Part shown: positions 1 through 13,100 of the stretch, in pieces
Layout of the letters: every line of letters starts with the position of its first letter
Position numbering within the stretch: the stretch's first letter is position 1
Assembly: GCA_023634235.1 (NCBI GenBank)
Contig: JAMKCF010000018.1
Span: 7,638,768 to 7,702,767 of the forward strand
Origin: Pisaster brevispinus
Lineage: Eukaryota > Echinodermata > Asteroidea > Forcipulatida > Asteriidae
DNA: 64,000 nucleotides
Direction: 5' to 3'
Program-made: the position numbers and the translations under genes
The notes under the pieces: generated by a model
What the model was told of the DNA's origin: nothing
Seen by the model: the letters and a program-made list of their open reading frames with translations, nothing else
The model's database searches: none

Positions 1-430
1 AAGCTTTATTCGAGCAACCCAAAGGTACCACTTAAAGGCAGAGTGTACCTTTGGTTTTTGCAACCGTTTGAATGTTTTAATCCTATATAATTGTAGATAC
101 ACATAATAAAACTAACCTGTGAAAATTTCATTTCGAAAGGTGGTCGCGTTTTTTAGATATCGCCGAAAATCCGGAGCGAATATTTCCACGCAGGAAGAGT
201 AATCCCTAATCCTTACACTCTGAGAAACGTTTAACTGACAGTAAAGTTTCTCAGATTCGAGTTTCCGGTGATAAAAAGTGATATCTTTTTCCATAACCGC
301 AGTACTTCGAAGTAAAATGTTTCTCAAACTGTATTATAATATCCAAAGCTGCTGTACTTCATACCAAGTAAGTTTTTATTGCCATTAATTTTCAGAGTCA
401 TTACCAAACGAATGCAGACCCTTTAAGTTT
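1..430. repeat. Inverted repeat copy A (partner at about 11800-12230)
   Basis: The whole stretch is the imperfect reverse complement of 11800-12230. Shared blocks include ttcctgcgtggaaatatttg, cacttcgaagtactgcg and ttttcacaggttagttttat. Position 1 cuts into it, so the left end may be incomplete. Confidence 0.8.
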
Positions 431-590
431 AGGGTGGAGATGTATTCAATGTTAGTGTACGGTAACGATGGCAACCGTTGGAAGAGACTGCTGCGCATGT
501 TTCACCTAGTCAAAGGGTTGTCATGTGACGCGACGGAGGTTACAGTCTCATTTGCAGGGAGGGAGGAGTACCAGATAACTCGCACCAAAA

Positions 591-1121
591 ATGTTTAGGC
601 ACCGGGTCGGTCCTCTGGTGTCTCGGACCCTTGCTGGTCCCGGGAAGGCCTTCTGGTTGTATTTGGTGGCAGTTACTTGGAGTTTTCAATATGTGGAAGG
701 TGAACTTACAGGTAAGTTAACCAAAGTCATGTTCAATATAAATCAGATCAAGGATGTGAAATTTGGTAAAGATGTGATTTATCGTCATGATTTCAAAGAA
801 GTGCAAGATTGATCGTTAAAAGGAATCTCTGTATCAAACTGAAAGTTCTCAGATATAAGTCCGTACCAGTACAACGCGGAAAGAGTGTATTTTGTAAACC
901 CCTACACCCCTAAAGAATAATTCAAGCAACAAAGCAACCAGTTAATCAATCAGTCAACCACTCTATCGACCAATTGATCATCGGTCGATCGACCGATCGA
1001 TAGTTTGATTGATTGATTTTGTTGTTGATTGATCAATTGATCAAACGATCGGTCGATTGGTTGTTTGACTGATTGCTCTATCGATGACCGATCGATAAAC
1101 TTGGTAATTGATTGGTTGATA

Positions 1122-1159
<38 letters not shown>

Positions 1160-4100
1160 CCAGTCAATCAATCACCGATGCTCATTTCAATTGCCGCAAA
1201 TGGTAATTTGTTCTAATTGCTTTGTAAAACTTATTATACGAGTGTACACATTGTTTATTTTCAATTGGTCTATCTGTATGTTGTTGTTGATATTTTGTTG
1301 TTGTTTTTGGTTTTTTCTTTCTGTTCTTGTGTTTATGTTTACAGGATGTTCCTTGAGAAGCCCTGCTTTTCGGAACATGCCTCCACATTACTAACCTCAA
1401 TTTGTTTTTTCTTGATGTTAATGTTAATGAAGAAATAATTGTTTTTATGGCAAATCGGTAAAAATACCACTCAGGGCGAGGGGTATAAGCAAGGGAAAAA
1501 TGGGTATATTGTAAGATGGTTGGAAACAAGATACAGGTAGGGAGTTCCAAAGTGCAGCAGTGTGGGGCGTCGATGGTCAATTAATTAATTAGCGCATTTT
1601 AACTTTATTTTTACCGTGATTTATATTTATGTAAACTATAGAAAGTGTCCCTAAAATAATGTTTAGGGTTTACATACCAGTAAAGTGATGTTTTGTGGGG
1701 GGTTTTTTTATATTGTTTGTAAACCTGAAAAAGACATTCATCATTCATCATGGTTGATATACCATGAAAATTGAATCCGAATAAAACATGATATATAAAC
1801 CACGGTTTAATTGATTCGTCGCAAAACATGGTTCATAAACTATGAACTTAAGCACCTAAAAACATGGTTTACAAACCACAAATTTTAACAACATGATTTA
1901 AAAACCAAGATTCATAATGCTTCAATGTTCATGGTTTAAAAATATGTTTTATGATGGTTACATTTTCATGGTTTATAAACCATTGGCGAACACCAACACA
2001 CACTTCTGAGTGAATGTGTTTGGCCCACTGGTACCGTGGTTGGCTAATCTGGAGGGTGGTTTACAACAGCTCAGCCCCGAACCATTTGATATAACTATTG
2101 TCCCTATATTTTTAAGTGACATTGGAAGGTGACGTCATCGATGACGTCATAACATTTAATCATTAATCACCATAATTGCCACGTTCACTATATTACAGCT
2201 CTTCATGCATTTTACAATAGCTTAGCCCCGAACCGTTTGGTATAACTATTGTCCATTTTTAAATGACATTGGAATATGACGTCATCGATGACGTCATAAT
2301 ATTGAAATCAACATTTTAATATTAAAACGCATCATATCTGGAGAACCATAATTGCCACGTCCACTATATAAAAGCTCTTGATGTATTTTACAAGTCTTTC
2401 GAAACCGAAAGCTCATATTGCGTTGTTTTCACTTGAACTTTTCTTGAGAGCTGTGTGCAGACTTGAAACTTACCATGTATATGTTGTATAGATAAAATCT
2501 CAAGTCTTTGATGATGACCTCATTAATGATGTCATAACATTTTTTAAGGAACGTTTTAAAAATTCATATCTGGGGAATCATAAATAGGCCTACAAGATTG
2601 TTATACCATATCTAAGTTATTTATGCACTGTACAAATCTGCAAAATTGTTTTGTCTGAAATGCCCAGGTTGATTAAAGTAAACCAATAAAAACATTTCAA
2701 TCAGAGAAATGGTTCATACGAAACGTTTCTCAGATTTCTGAGGATTGGTGTCCGCTCGCGAATTTTGCGGTCGGACATGACAATTTCTTGTGAAAATACC
2801 AGGTCACACAGGGTTTTTTGTGCTGTTTTCTCAACAAGTAGACACTGTATTCAGCTGAAAATTTCACATGTGACTTTCATTCTATCTTAATTTCTTGATA
2901 GCTTTGCCAATAAATCCGCATTACGTTGACAAAAACCCTAACAAAACTATGACCCTACCCTTCTGTAGTTAAAGAAGATTTTTTTTAAAAATTAAATAAA
3001 ACATACCCCGTGACGCCCCCAAAATTATATTTAATAAGTTTTTTCGAAATCTGTCCAAGTGATACGTGTTTTTCCGTACTCCAAAATGAGAGGAGTAGAC
3101 AGTAATTTTTAGGGTCAAATATAAAACCAGTTTGTGCTTTGAGATTTAATTAATACATCTCGAGTTTAAGAGAATGCGGGGAGGGAGAACATAAAATATG
3201 GGGTGTTGGGGTTTTGGTGTGGGAGATTCGAAAAACTTGCCAAATTTATACTTTAGCTAATTAGGCCTGACACATAAAACTCTATAAGATTGCGAAACAA
3301 AATCTGACACGCATCTAAAGTGCACGGATACGGTTATCGTACCTGTACCTGTATCCGTATTAGCCTTTAGTCAAGGCGCACTGCGGAACCCCAGCCCAGA
3401 TATCACGCACGAAAAAAGACCAGCGCGAGCTGCTAAGCCGCTAAGCGCCTTACCAACTCGTTTTGGGGCTTTATGTTTTTCTTTACTTTTTGCTACCGAT
3501 TTTGGTAGGAGAAATGTATGCATAATGCATTAGCTCGCTTTGATGTTGGCCAATAAGAAGACACAATTACTTGCATGACAGATGCATGAACAATGCAGGG
3601 CGAATTGATACAAATGACACGTACGAGTGACGTAGAATAGCTAGTCTGGCTTTACTGCCCTTACACATGCCAACTTACGGGGTACTTTTAACAATGGAAC
3701 AATGGACCCCACAAGGCAATTTCAATAGGAACAATAGGGCCCCACAAGGGAATTCTTTAGAAAAGGGAACAATAGAACAACAATAGCAGTACCCCACAAA
3801 CCGGATCCGTAAGGTTGGGTGTGTTTGTATGTAGACCGCGCGGATTTGTACACACGTCCACAGCACGCATGAGAAAACCAGACTACGAATACTGCCATGG
3901 ATAATGGCTGCTGGTGTGCTGAGCCGTGAATGTTTATCTCAGATAAACAGTGTCCGATTTCCTTCAACATTTTGTGGTTATACTTGGTTGTACCGTTCCA
4001 AACCCAAGTAATTATGAAGGTTAAATAAATACTCTTTAGTTAAACATTGTGTTGGGTGAAAAATATTGCTAAAATCAAAACATGCACGGGAAAATTGCCA

Positions 4101-7100
4101 GTGGAAACTTTTCGAGCCTCCAGAGTCAATTCTACGGTGGCTCATATTCGCCAATTCCTAGCCAATGTTTTATTTTACGGCGTTATATCGCCGTACTATT
4201 GCGTTTATCGCCGTACTATTGCGTTTATCGCCGTACTATTGCGTTTTATCGCCGTACTATTGCGTTTTATCGCCGTACTATTGCGTTCTCTATGAATTGG
4301 CGAATATGAGCCACCGTACAATTCAAATACCGCGCGCTGTTTTTACATGGACGCGGGTGGTCTAGTGCACTTTCCCCGAGGGACTTCTTTCGATTTGGCA
4401 ACAGGCTGTCTCGTACTTTGACGGAACGAAACTCACATTTCTAGTTAGAAATTACGACAAAAATTGCTTGGAAATTTAAGGAAACAAAAGTCAAATCGTG
4501 CTATTTGCGAAACAGTATTATCCATCTCAATATAGAAGAGTCCAATATTTAGCTGACGGTGATTGATAACAAGAAATAGCATCAATAAATATTTCATGGT
4601 CATGAATAACTGATTAGCAAAACGAGTTGGTAAAGGCGCTTCGCGGCTTCGCCGCTCGCGCTGGTCTTTTTTTTCGTGCGTGATATCCGGGCTGGGGGTG
4701 CCGCGGTGCGCCTTGACCAAAGGCTATATCCGTATCCGTACGCTTGCGAAACCTCTCTAATGTCGTTCATTTTTTCGCCTACTTAGTTGCTACAAAGGTG
4801 TGCGACTAAGTAAAAATTTAAATCGCGACATTGAAAAACATAATTTCGCTTATGTATGTGCACATATTCGCTTAAAAAAAAAAGCGAAAACAAAGTTACA
4901 TCATGCGTTGTTGTATACGGTTGTCTTGGCAGTTTTTCTCCGACAACCCCGACCTCCACAACCCCAAACTATGTTAGTCTTTGTTCGAGTCTCTCATAAA
5001 GTCCGTTTCTAATACATCGTCGCGAGAGGGCGAACACACACACGAACCAACAAGAAAGCAACAGAAATCAGTTTAGTCCGAACACTGGAACCAATGTTAC
5101 AGACTGAGACACTTCAGACCAATCATTATAGTAGCTAAGCAACAACACAATTATGCTTACCAGAAGAAGATCTCCAGCTAAAGTACCATTCGAATGCACC
5201 ATGTACCCTGGTAATTTTTTACTAAGCAGTACTTAGCACCCTTCTTCTACAATAAAATTGATGAACATCAATGCTGTGGCATGCTTGCCTTTTTGGGAGT
5301 CAACAAATAGGCGTAAACGCCGAGCGGCCTAAAATTGGCTCTCCACTGTATAACACACACGGACAGTGACTTCCAAAATGGCGCAACCAAGATTATGACG
5401 ATGATGATGACGTCAGGAGAATTTGGTTCAATAAAGATATTTATTTTAACATAAATATATCTTTATGTGGACCTTTAATGTACATGACGTCATTTGAGTA
5501 GGGTACCCTCGGCTATAGAGTTCAAAAGAAGGTTGTTCATTGGCCCATCTTGTGCGCTACGCGTACACAGAATGTGCGTTTTCCAGTGCTTCATCGTTTT
5601 ACCTCTAAGATGGCGAGGTAAATGACGTCAGTGTATTATGTATATTTGATACATCGCTTTCCTCAATGGTATCTGTTTTAGTCTTTTCTTCAGATTAAAT
5701 CTCATGGCGTACGTCATGTTCGACAATAATTTGTCTATTTACATCATTGGGCTCAATGCATAATTTATTTGTTTGTACATAACGAACTTCGGACAAAACT
5801 CACTCCACACTAATATTGAGCAAGTTCGGGTGGGTGACTTAGAGTCGCCAAACTTAATCATAGTCGAGCTAGTGTCACTCGAATTCTGCGTGGTTTGACT
5901 AGTTAGTCCAACTGGATCAACCTAGCCCCGAAGCTCTTTTTTACGAGTCACCTAAAACTAGCATAATAAAGTCGATGTTTCAAGATGGCGGGTTATTAAG
6001 CTACGTGACGGAGTAGAGAATTTTTTTTGTAAACTATTGTGGTTAATTTAAAGAATCTCCAATGTACTACGTAGTTTAACGATAACATGTTCTAGGTTTT
6101 TTTTTTTGCCAAAATGCCAATCAGTATGATAGTAATTAATTATTGCATTGCATTATGCAAGTTATGAAGAGAAATCTACGAAAATGAACAAATGGGCCAA
6201 CACATTTGTATCCCCCCATCAGTCGTTTTCTCTCATCGTTGCCGCCATGGGTTAACTAGACTTGACCAGTCAATTTACTAAACGTGTTCGATTGAAACAT
6301 CGACCATCACGCATGCGTGATTTCAACAGCTAATTGACTAAATGTTACCACCCGACCTTCCTCACTTATGATATTTTTATCAGTCTTGTGGCTAACTTCT
6401 TGATAAATTTGATCATCAGATATTCGATTGCCCCAAATCCCCCCTCCACACTTATAGTGTGAATGGGGGTCTATACGATGCTTACCCTTAGAGCCACTAC
6501 ATGATGTATATTGTACCAAGGGTGCACCCCATTCAATAGGGTGTGTGGACAAAGCGACGGCTTCATTAATATTTTGCAAGCCCTCAAAGTATTCTACTCT
6601 AGACAGATTTGAGAGCCCAATAAAAAGGGTACAGTGTAAAACTTGTGCCCGATATGGTGACCTGGGGGCTTGTTGACTTCCAACTTGAGGTATTTTGGAT
6701 AGCATGCCCGCAAATAAATGGTCCTATTTGGGACTCCCCATATCAAACTGAGCGGAGAATGAAACTTCAATGTACAATGGAAAATTTTCCATTCACTTTA
6801 AACAGCTGTTAGACTTCGAGATTTTTATTTTTATTTTATTTTTTAAATTTTTTTTTTTTTTTGGGGGGGGGTTGTCTTTTTTTTTAGTATTTTGAATTAT
6901 TTAGCATTTTGCACTGTATGCTATGGGAGTTTATTCATTGGGGTTGGCAGGAGCTTTTGACCTCCAGAGATTGTGTCCCCGTACGGCGAACTGTGTACTA
7001 ACTTCTTCTGATGGCGCCCTCTTTTGAATCAACCTCCTTCAGCACATGTTAATTTCCCATGGAGGACATAATCTCCGAGGGACAGATTTCCCTATAGACA

Positions 7101-10100
7101 CCGGCTCAGTAAATGCATATGTAGTGGCACTGCAGGTAGTTAGGCCTATCTTTTTGCCTGAATGTCATATAAATCTGATGATATTTGAAAAAAATCTTTA
7201 TAGCGATCTTTACTCAATTTGTAGTACTTTCCGTCATTGGAATGTTAACATCACAGAGCAGCACTTACAATTACGACAATTTCAACGCAGACAAGGCCGT
7301 GGATGGCAGCATTGCCAGTTACTTCAGAACTGGTAAGATATCGCGTATACCCGTTAACTTTTTATTTTTTAAACCTTTGGCTCTGCAATATTTATGCACT
7401 GCTTATGTGAAGGGACGTTGACATTGAGCAACTTAGCTGAGCTACGGGAAAATTTCTTCTCTAGGGGTCGATTTCACAAACAGATAAGACTAGTCTTATC
7501 TGAAGTTAGGACCAGTAACTGGTCTTAACTTAGGACTAGTCTTATCTCCTAGCATCGCCTAGGACTAGTCCTAAGTTAGGATGGGTTTTGTGAAATCGAC
7601 CCCAGATCATTCTTTAAATAAATAAAAGACAACGAAAGACAAGGACAGTGTGTCACCATGACTACCGTACAAACAAAAATATACACCATGCGAGGGCGAC
7701 TTACGAAGAAGTACATTACGTCATAAGTAAACACAAACAATTGGATGCGCTAGTTTTTTGTTATGCTCTCGCCAACGTTTGTAAACTTACACATGTATTT
7801 CTCTTTTAGTACTAACTTATTACTTCTAAGTTTTCGTTCAGCATTGTTTTTTCTTATCATATTTTGTTTTAGTTTTGTTTTTGATTGACTTTGTTTCTTC
7901 TTCTTTTTCTTCTTTCATTGTTTTCCTGCCGACACAGTGGAAAATAAATGAACATTAAAACTTGATCATCCTAGATAGGCCCTTTTCGGAACCTCGGCTT
8001 GGGCTTGTACCGACTTTTTAATTAAACATTTTTACTCAAAAAGTGAGCGATAGTGTCATTGAGTGTTAAGAAAAGTGTTGTTTTTTCTAAAACACTGACG
8101 GAGCCTAAGCCCAAGACGGATTCCGAGCTTTTGTTTCGAAAAGGGACCGATTTTAGGTCAAGTATTCAGTGTACCTTTTTGCAATCTATAGCGAAGTCGT
8201 GTTGTTTTTAATACAGGGATAAACGATCCGCATCCTTGGTGGAGGGTTGATTTGGAGGCGGAATACTCACTGGGCTGCATAATCGTTACACTAAGAACCA
8301 ATGACTGTTGTGGTAATTATCTTTGTTCCGATTCATAGATACTTTACTTGCGTTTGTGTTTTTGTAATGCTGCACCGACCACGGGGAGCACCAGCCTTGT
8401 ATGAAACGAACGCCTTTTCTGCGTTTTCCGATCCTAAGGACCATAATATGTCCTTAGAACTTACAGTCTCAAAAACTAGGGGGGCCTACAGCAGACACAT
8501 ATAAAATCACCTTATTTAATAAAACGTGTTTTCATAGACATAATAGACATACAAAAAATTGCGGTGACACCACGTAGTTTTGTTGTGTTTTATCTGTAAT
8601 AATTTTTCCACAATGTAATGTGTGCTCAACATACATTTTGTACCGTTGAACGTGAATGTTTATATTTACCTTTTTGGAATATTAGGATCGTCATTCATTG
8701 GCGCAGTAGCACGAGCAGGGCTCAGTGCGACTGTCACTGACAACCAGCAGTGTGGCTTGCCGGCCACTGTGAAGCAATCCCAACCTGGTGCCGTGATTAC
8801 ATTCAACTGTGATCCATCAGTGTCAGCCAAGTATGTGAGCTTGGATATCGATCGATCTCAACCATTGGCTCAAAACGGTGAGCTGCATATTGCTGAGGTG
8901 ACGGTAAACAACACGGCAGGTTCAGGTACTAGACCTACTTCAATTATATAGTATTTGAAAGAGTAGATTGATTTCCATCATCCATCCAATAAACCTGTGA
9001 ACATTTCATAAAGTAAGATGATCCTGTCATGGTTATTTCGATTGCGGCAATCGATATATAGGTACAAGTGATTATTATTATAATAAAAAAGTTCATTATT
9101 GTATTTGTTGTGGTTATTATTTTTTTTTTTGGGGGGGGGTTCTCTCTCTCTCTACATAAAACATTATTTTATTTGTATTTATTTATTTTAATTTTTGGGG
9201 GTAGGGGAGGGGGGTCGTGAACTGAAGTTTTAGATGTTAAAAACTTCCTTGAAGAATTGTAACCTTTACACGATAAAGTAATGTACATGGCTATGAAACG
9301 CCAATCAATCTATCGATGAAAAAGACCGATCGATGCAACATACTGATAAATCGATGGAAAAGACCGATGGACGCGGTGATCGAAAGGTATGCCTCTTTGG
9401 CGTTCCATATGTGGCTCTCCAAAAACGAATACGAGCACAATTTGTTAGGCCTACTCAGTTACAACGTTAAAGTAACTGATGTTGTTTCGTTTAATATGCT
9501 GTTCTTTTGTCTTGATTTAAAAGAAAAAAAGTATCTGAGCTTTGAAAGGGATCAACTCGGTCTCAATTCACAAAAGGTTTGACCTACAGTTTACTGAGGT
9601 GACCGCTACACACGAGACAGATAATGTTAACTACTTAATTCGGGTGAATTAACTCTACTTATTTTACCCCAATCAGTAACAATCATTTTTGTCAGATACA
9701 GGAAGCCTGATGAGGCAAAATTATCAATTTCGTTGTTTAAATGTCCACCTAATCAGTAACAATCATTTATGTCAGATACAGGAAGCCTGATGAGGCAAAA
9801 TGATTAATCTTTTTATTTAAAGATCTACATGATCAGTAACTATTATTTCTGTCAGATACAGGAAGCCTGATGAGGCAAAATGATTAATCTCTCTGTTTAA
9901 AAGTCTATTGTTTATTGTAATCTGATGTGCGTTTCACATGAAGATTCGTTGAACATTTTCATATTGACTCCCATTTCCTTCAGTCATATCCTTACGGGGA
10001 AAGAACACTTCACAGAGTACAAATCTTGGTGATAAATACGTGGCATCTTTGGCCATTGACGGGAAAATGGAAACGTATAGCGAAACTGGTAAGCCCTTAT

Positions 10101-13100
10101 TTTACTATTAATTTTTAACTTCTTCAAAATTATGTAGTGGACCAACTGCAACTAATGAAAACTACGACATAAAAAAGCGGGCAGGAAACAGTTAATGATT
10201 CTGGAAGCACATGACAGTTTTACATTTGACAATTTGACCATTAGGCATGTGATAAGACAGAAACAAAACAAGCCAAACCAGTTTTGAATCACAAACTTAA
10301 CGCGGTCATCCTTGCAAAAAAATACATTAACAATGTATCCACTTCCCGTAACCCCCCCCCCCCCCCCCCCCTACACACACACATACACACACAACCTTAC
10401 GGATCCGGTTTGTGGGGTACTGCTATTGTTGTTCTTTTGTTCCCTTTTCTAAAGAATTCCCTTGTGGGGCCCTATTGTTCCTATTGAAATTGCCTAGTGG
10501 GGTCCATTGTTCCATTGTTAAAAGTACCCCGTAAGTTGGCATGTGTAAGGGCACACATGTTTGTAAATCCCACTTACCGAGGACTTCTCTTTGTTCTCCC
10601 ATTGTTTGGACATAGTTGTTTTAGCGACGTCCCCATTGGGTTTGTACACGAAAACGAAGTGAGGACGTCCTCGCTCTGTCAAACACCCGGATCCCTTTTG
10701 TTAAAGTCCTCGGTTTGAATGGACGGACACGCTCACACACACACACACCCAGCTCAGTGTTGCAGTCACTGTGTGGAAATTCCTTTGTTCTATACTGTAA
10801 ATAACACTGTGTGGACGTGTGTAAGTCCCTACATTATGTGCACCTCTTTTGTTTTCAGGTCCACACTTCGCATGTAGCGTTAAAACATGTTTGTAAATGA
10901 TATAAAACCGAGGACATCCCATGGTTTGGACGGTTTTTTTTAGGGACGTTCCCATTGATTTTGGGCACGAAACAAACCGAGGACTGTCCCCGATTTGTCA
11001 TTTTCCAGGATCCCTATTGTTAAAGTCCTCGGTTGGAATGCGTAGACATGTTCACACACACACAATCTAAATCAATCCCGATTGGCCGAATAAATGTTGC
11101 TAACGTTTCACCGATTTAGTCACTATTTCCCAGTATTTCCCAGACAAAGTTATTTTGAGATCGTCTTCCTGATGGCAATATCCATACCTGTTATTTTTTT
11201 CAGAGCCGAATCATCTTAACCCATGGTGGCGATTGGACTTGGGTGACGAACACTGCATTGGCAGAGTTAATGTCACGCCTAGAGTGCAATGTTGTGGTAA
11301 GTGAAACTATTCAATAATGTTACATTAACCATCACATAAAACATTGTATTATTGTAAAACTGAGTCATGGTTGAAGAATGTTCATTGACAGAGCTATGAC
11401 AAGACAGTTCACTTGCTCCTTCTTCCTTAATCTTGATTTAAGGTACCGAACCATTCGGTCATATTGGAGCAAAACGCCATGCTATTTGATAATAACATGA
11501 ACACAGCAAGTGCCTCTCATATCGTCACAATTTCACAATTTTCACAATTTCACGAAGAGCAACTTATGTCCAAACGCCTGATTGAGGTTTACATTTTACA
11601 CTTGATTGGCTTAAAACTGAAAAATCTGCAAAACTAAAAAGCAGCGGTTTGCAGTTTTAGATCTGTCATGAAATTCTGTATAAGTTTAACCTCTCCATTA
11701 GCTAACTTATTTCTTTAAATATATTGGCTAATTACCTTGGTAATTTGTCAAAGATACGTGTCTCTTCGAGAAACCTAAAAAGTGAAATGTCCTACTTAAA
11801 GGAAAGCTATACGTTTGGTAATGAGTCTGAAAATTAATGGCAATAAATAAATTAATAAATTAATGCCAATAAAAACGTACTTGTTAAAAAGTACAGCAGC
11901 TTTGGATAGTATACTATCATGCATTTTGAGAAACTTTTCACTTCGAAGTACTGCGTTTATGGAAAAATATATCACTTTTTATGCCCAAAAATTTGAATCT
12001 GAGAAGCGTTACGGTGGTAACGCTTTTCAGATCGTGTATTCCTAAAGGGAATATTCTTCCTGCGTGGAAATATTTGCTCCGGTTTTTCGGTGATATCTCA
12101 AAAACGCAACCACCTCTTGAAGTGAAATTTTCACAGGTTAGTTTTATTGTATATACCTACATTTATATAGGATTAAATCAATCAAACGGTTTCAAAAACC
12201 AAAGGTATACTTTGCCTTTAAACACCCTAAAGTTATGGTGTTTTACATTGGAAAGGGGCGTATGTCACATGATCACGCGCACACTGACCTACGTGGCTCT
12301 TTGTGAAACCCGAAAAACGATTTGAACTACATTACGCTCTTCTATTGCAATGTATTACAATGCATTTTGGGGGCCTGTGGCTCTTCGTGAAAACGCAAAA
12401 TACAGTTATTTGGATAAAGCCCCTACTTGTATAGTAATCAATAAAATTTGACATTTTAAGATAATATGTGGCTCTTAGTGAGAACGGTGACGATATAGGG
12501 AATTACTGTAAATTATCTTTATAACAAAGAACACTAAACAAATATCTTCGATTTGTCAAAACAGGAGACCGTTTCATTGGTGTAACCGTACGCGCAGGAG
12601 TCAATCTGAACCATATCGAGAATCAACAATGTGGCTCACCGGCAACCGAGGCCCAGTCTGTTCAAGGCGTCACGGTTGGATTTATGTGTGATCCACCAGT
12701 GAAAGCCAAGTATGTCAGCTTGGATATCAGTAATCAAGGAATGTTGAATATCGCTGAGGTGACGGTAGAAGAGTTTAACGCCGACGGATGCTTGCCTGAA
12801 GTTGATAACTGTAAGATTTTAAACTTGTATAAAATAATACATTACAAGTATTTTTTTACAACAAGGTTCATTTAAATCGTATACATAACAAATGTCCCCC
12901 GATGTCTAATTTTGTGTTGCACCTCCCTGCTGGGATTGTCCAGTTCAAATCACTACATGTACTATTCAAGAACAAATCATGGCAAGGTATCAATCAGAAA
13001 GGTCACTTATTATATATATCCTCACGAATCCTCAATAAAATTAATTCCATCTACAACACTGTCAAAGTCGAGCAAATAGCATTTGGTTATTATGATTGCT

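Larger units (their letters stand above)
3345..4742. mobile_element. Large fold-back element with inverted ends of about 120 bp
   Basis: The left end (about 3345-3475) and right end (about 4618-4742) are imperfect reverse complements, sharing caaggcgcac, atatc(a/c)cgcacgaaaaaa and cttaccaactcgtttt. The interior holds another repeat (3664-3870) and a minisatellite hairpin (4128-4323). No transposase is seen. Confidence 0.6.

Noticed and set aside
1065..1394. 109-aa ORF with INQSINQS repeats
   Set aside because: Product of the AATC microsatellite read in frame.
9671..9908. CRISPR-like regular repeats
   Set aside because: Three contiguous 80-bp direct copies without unique spacers, in an animal intron; simple tandem duplication.
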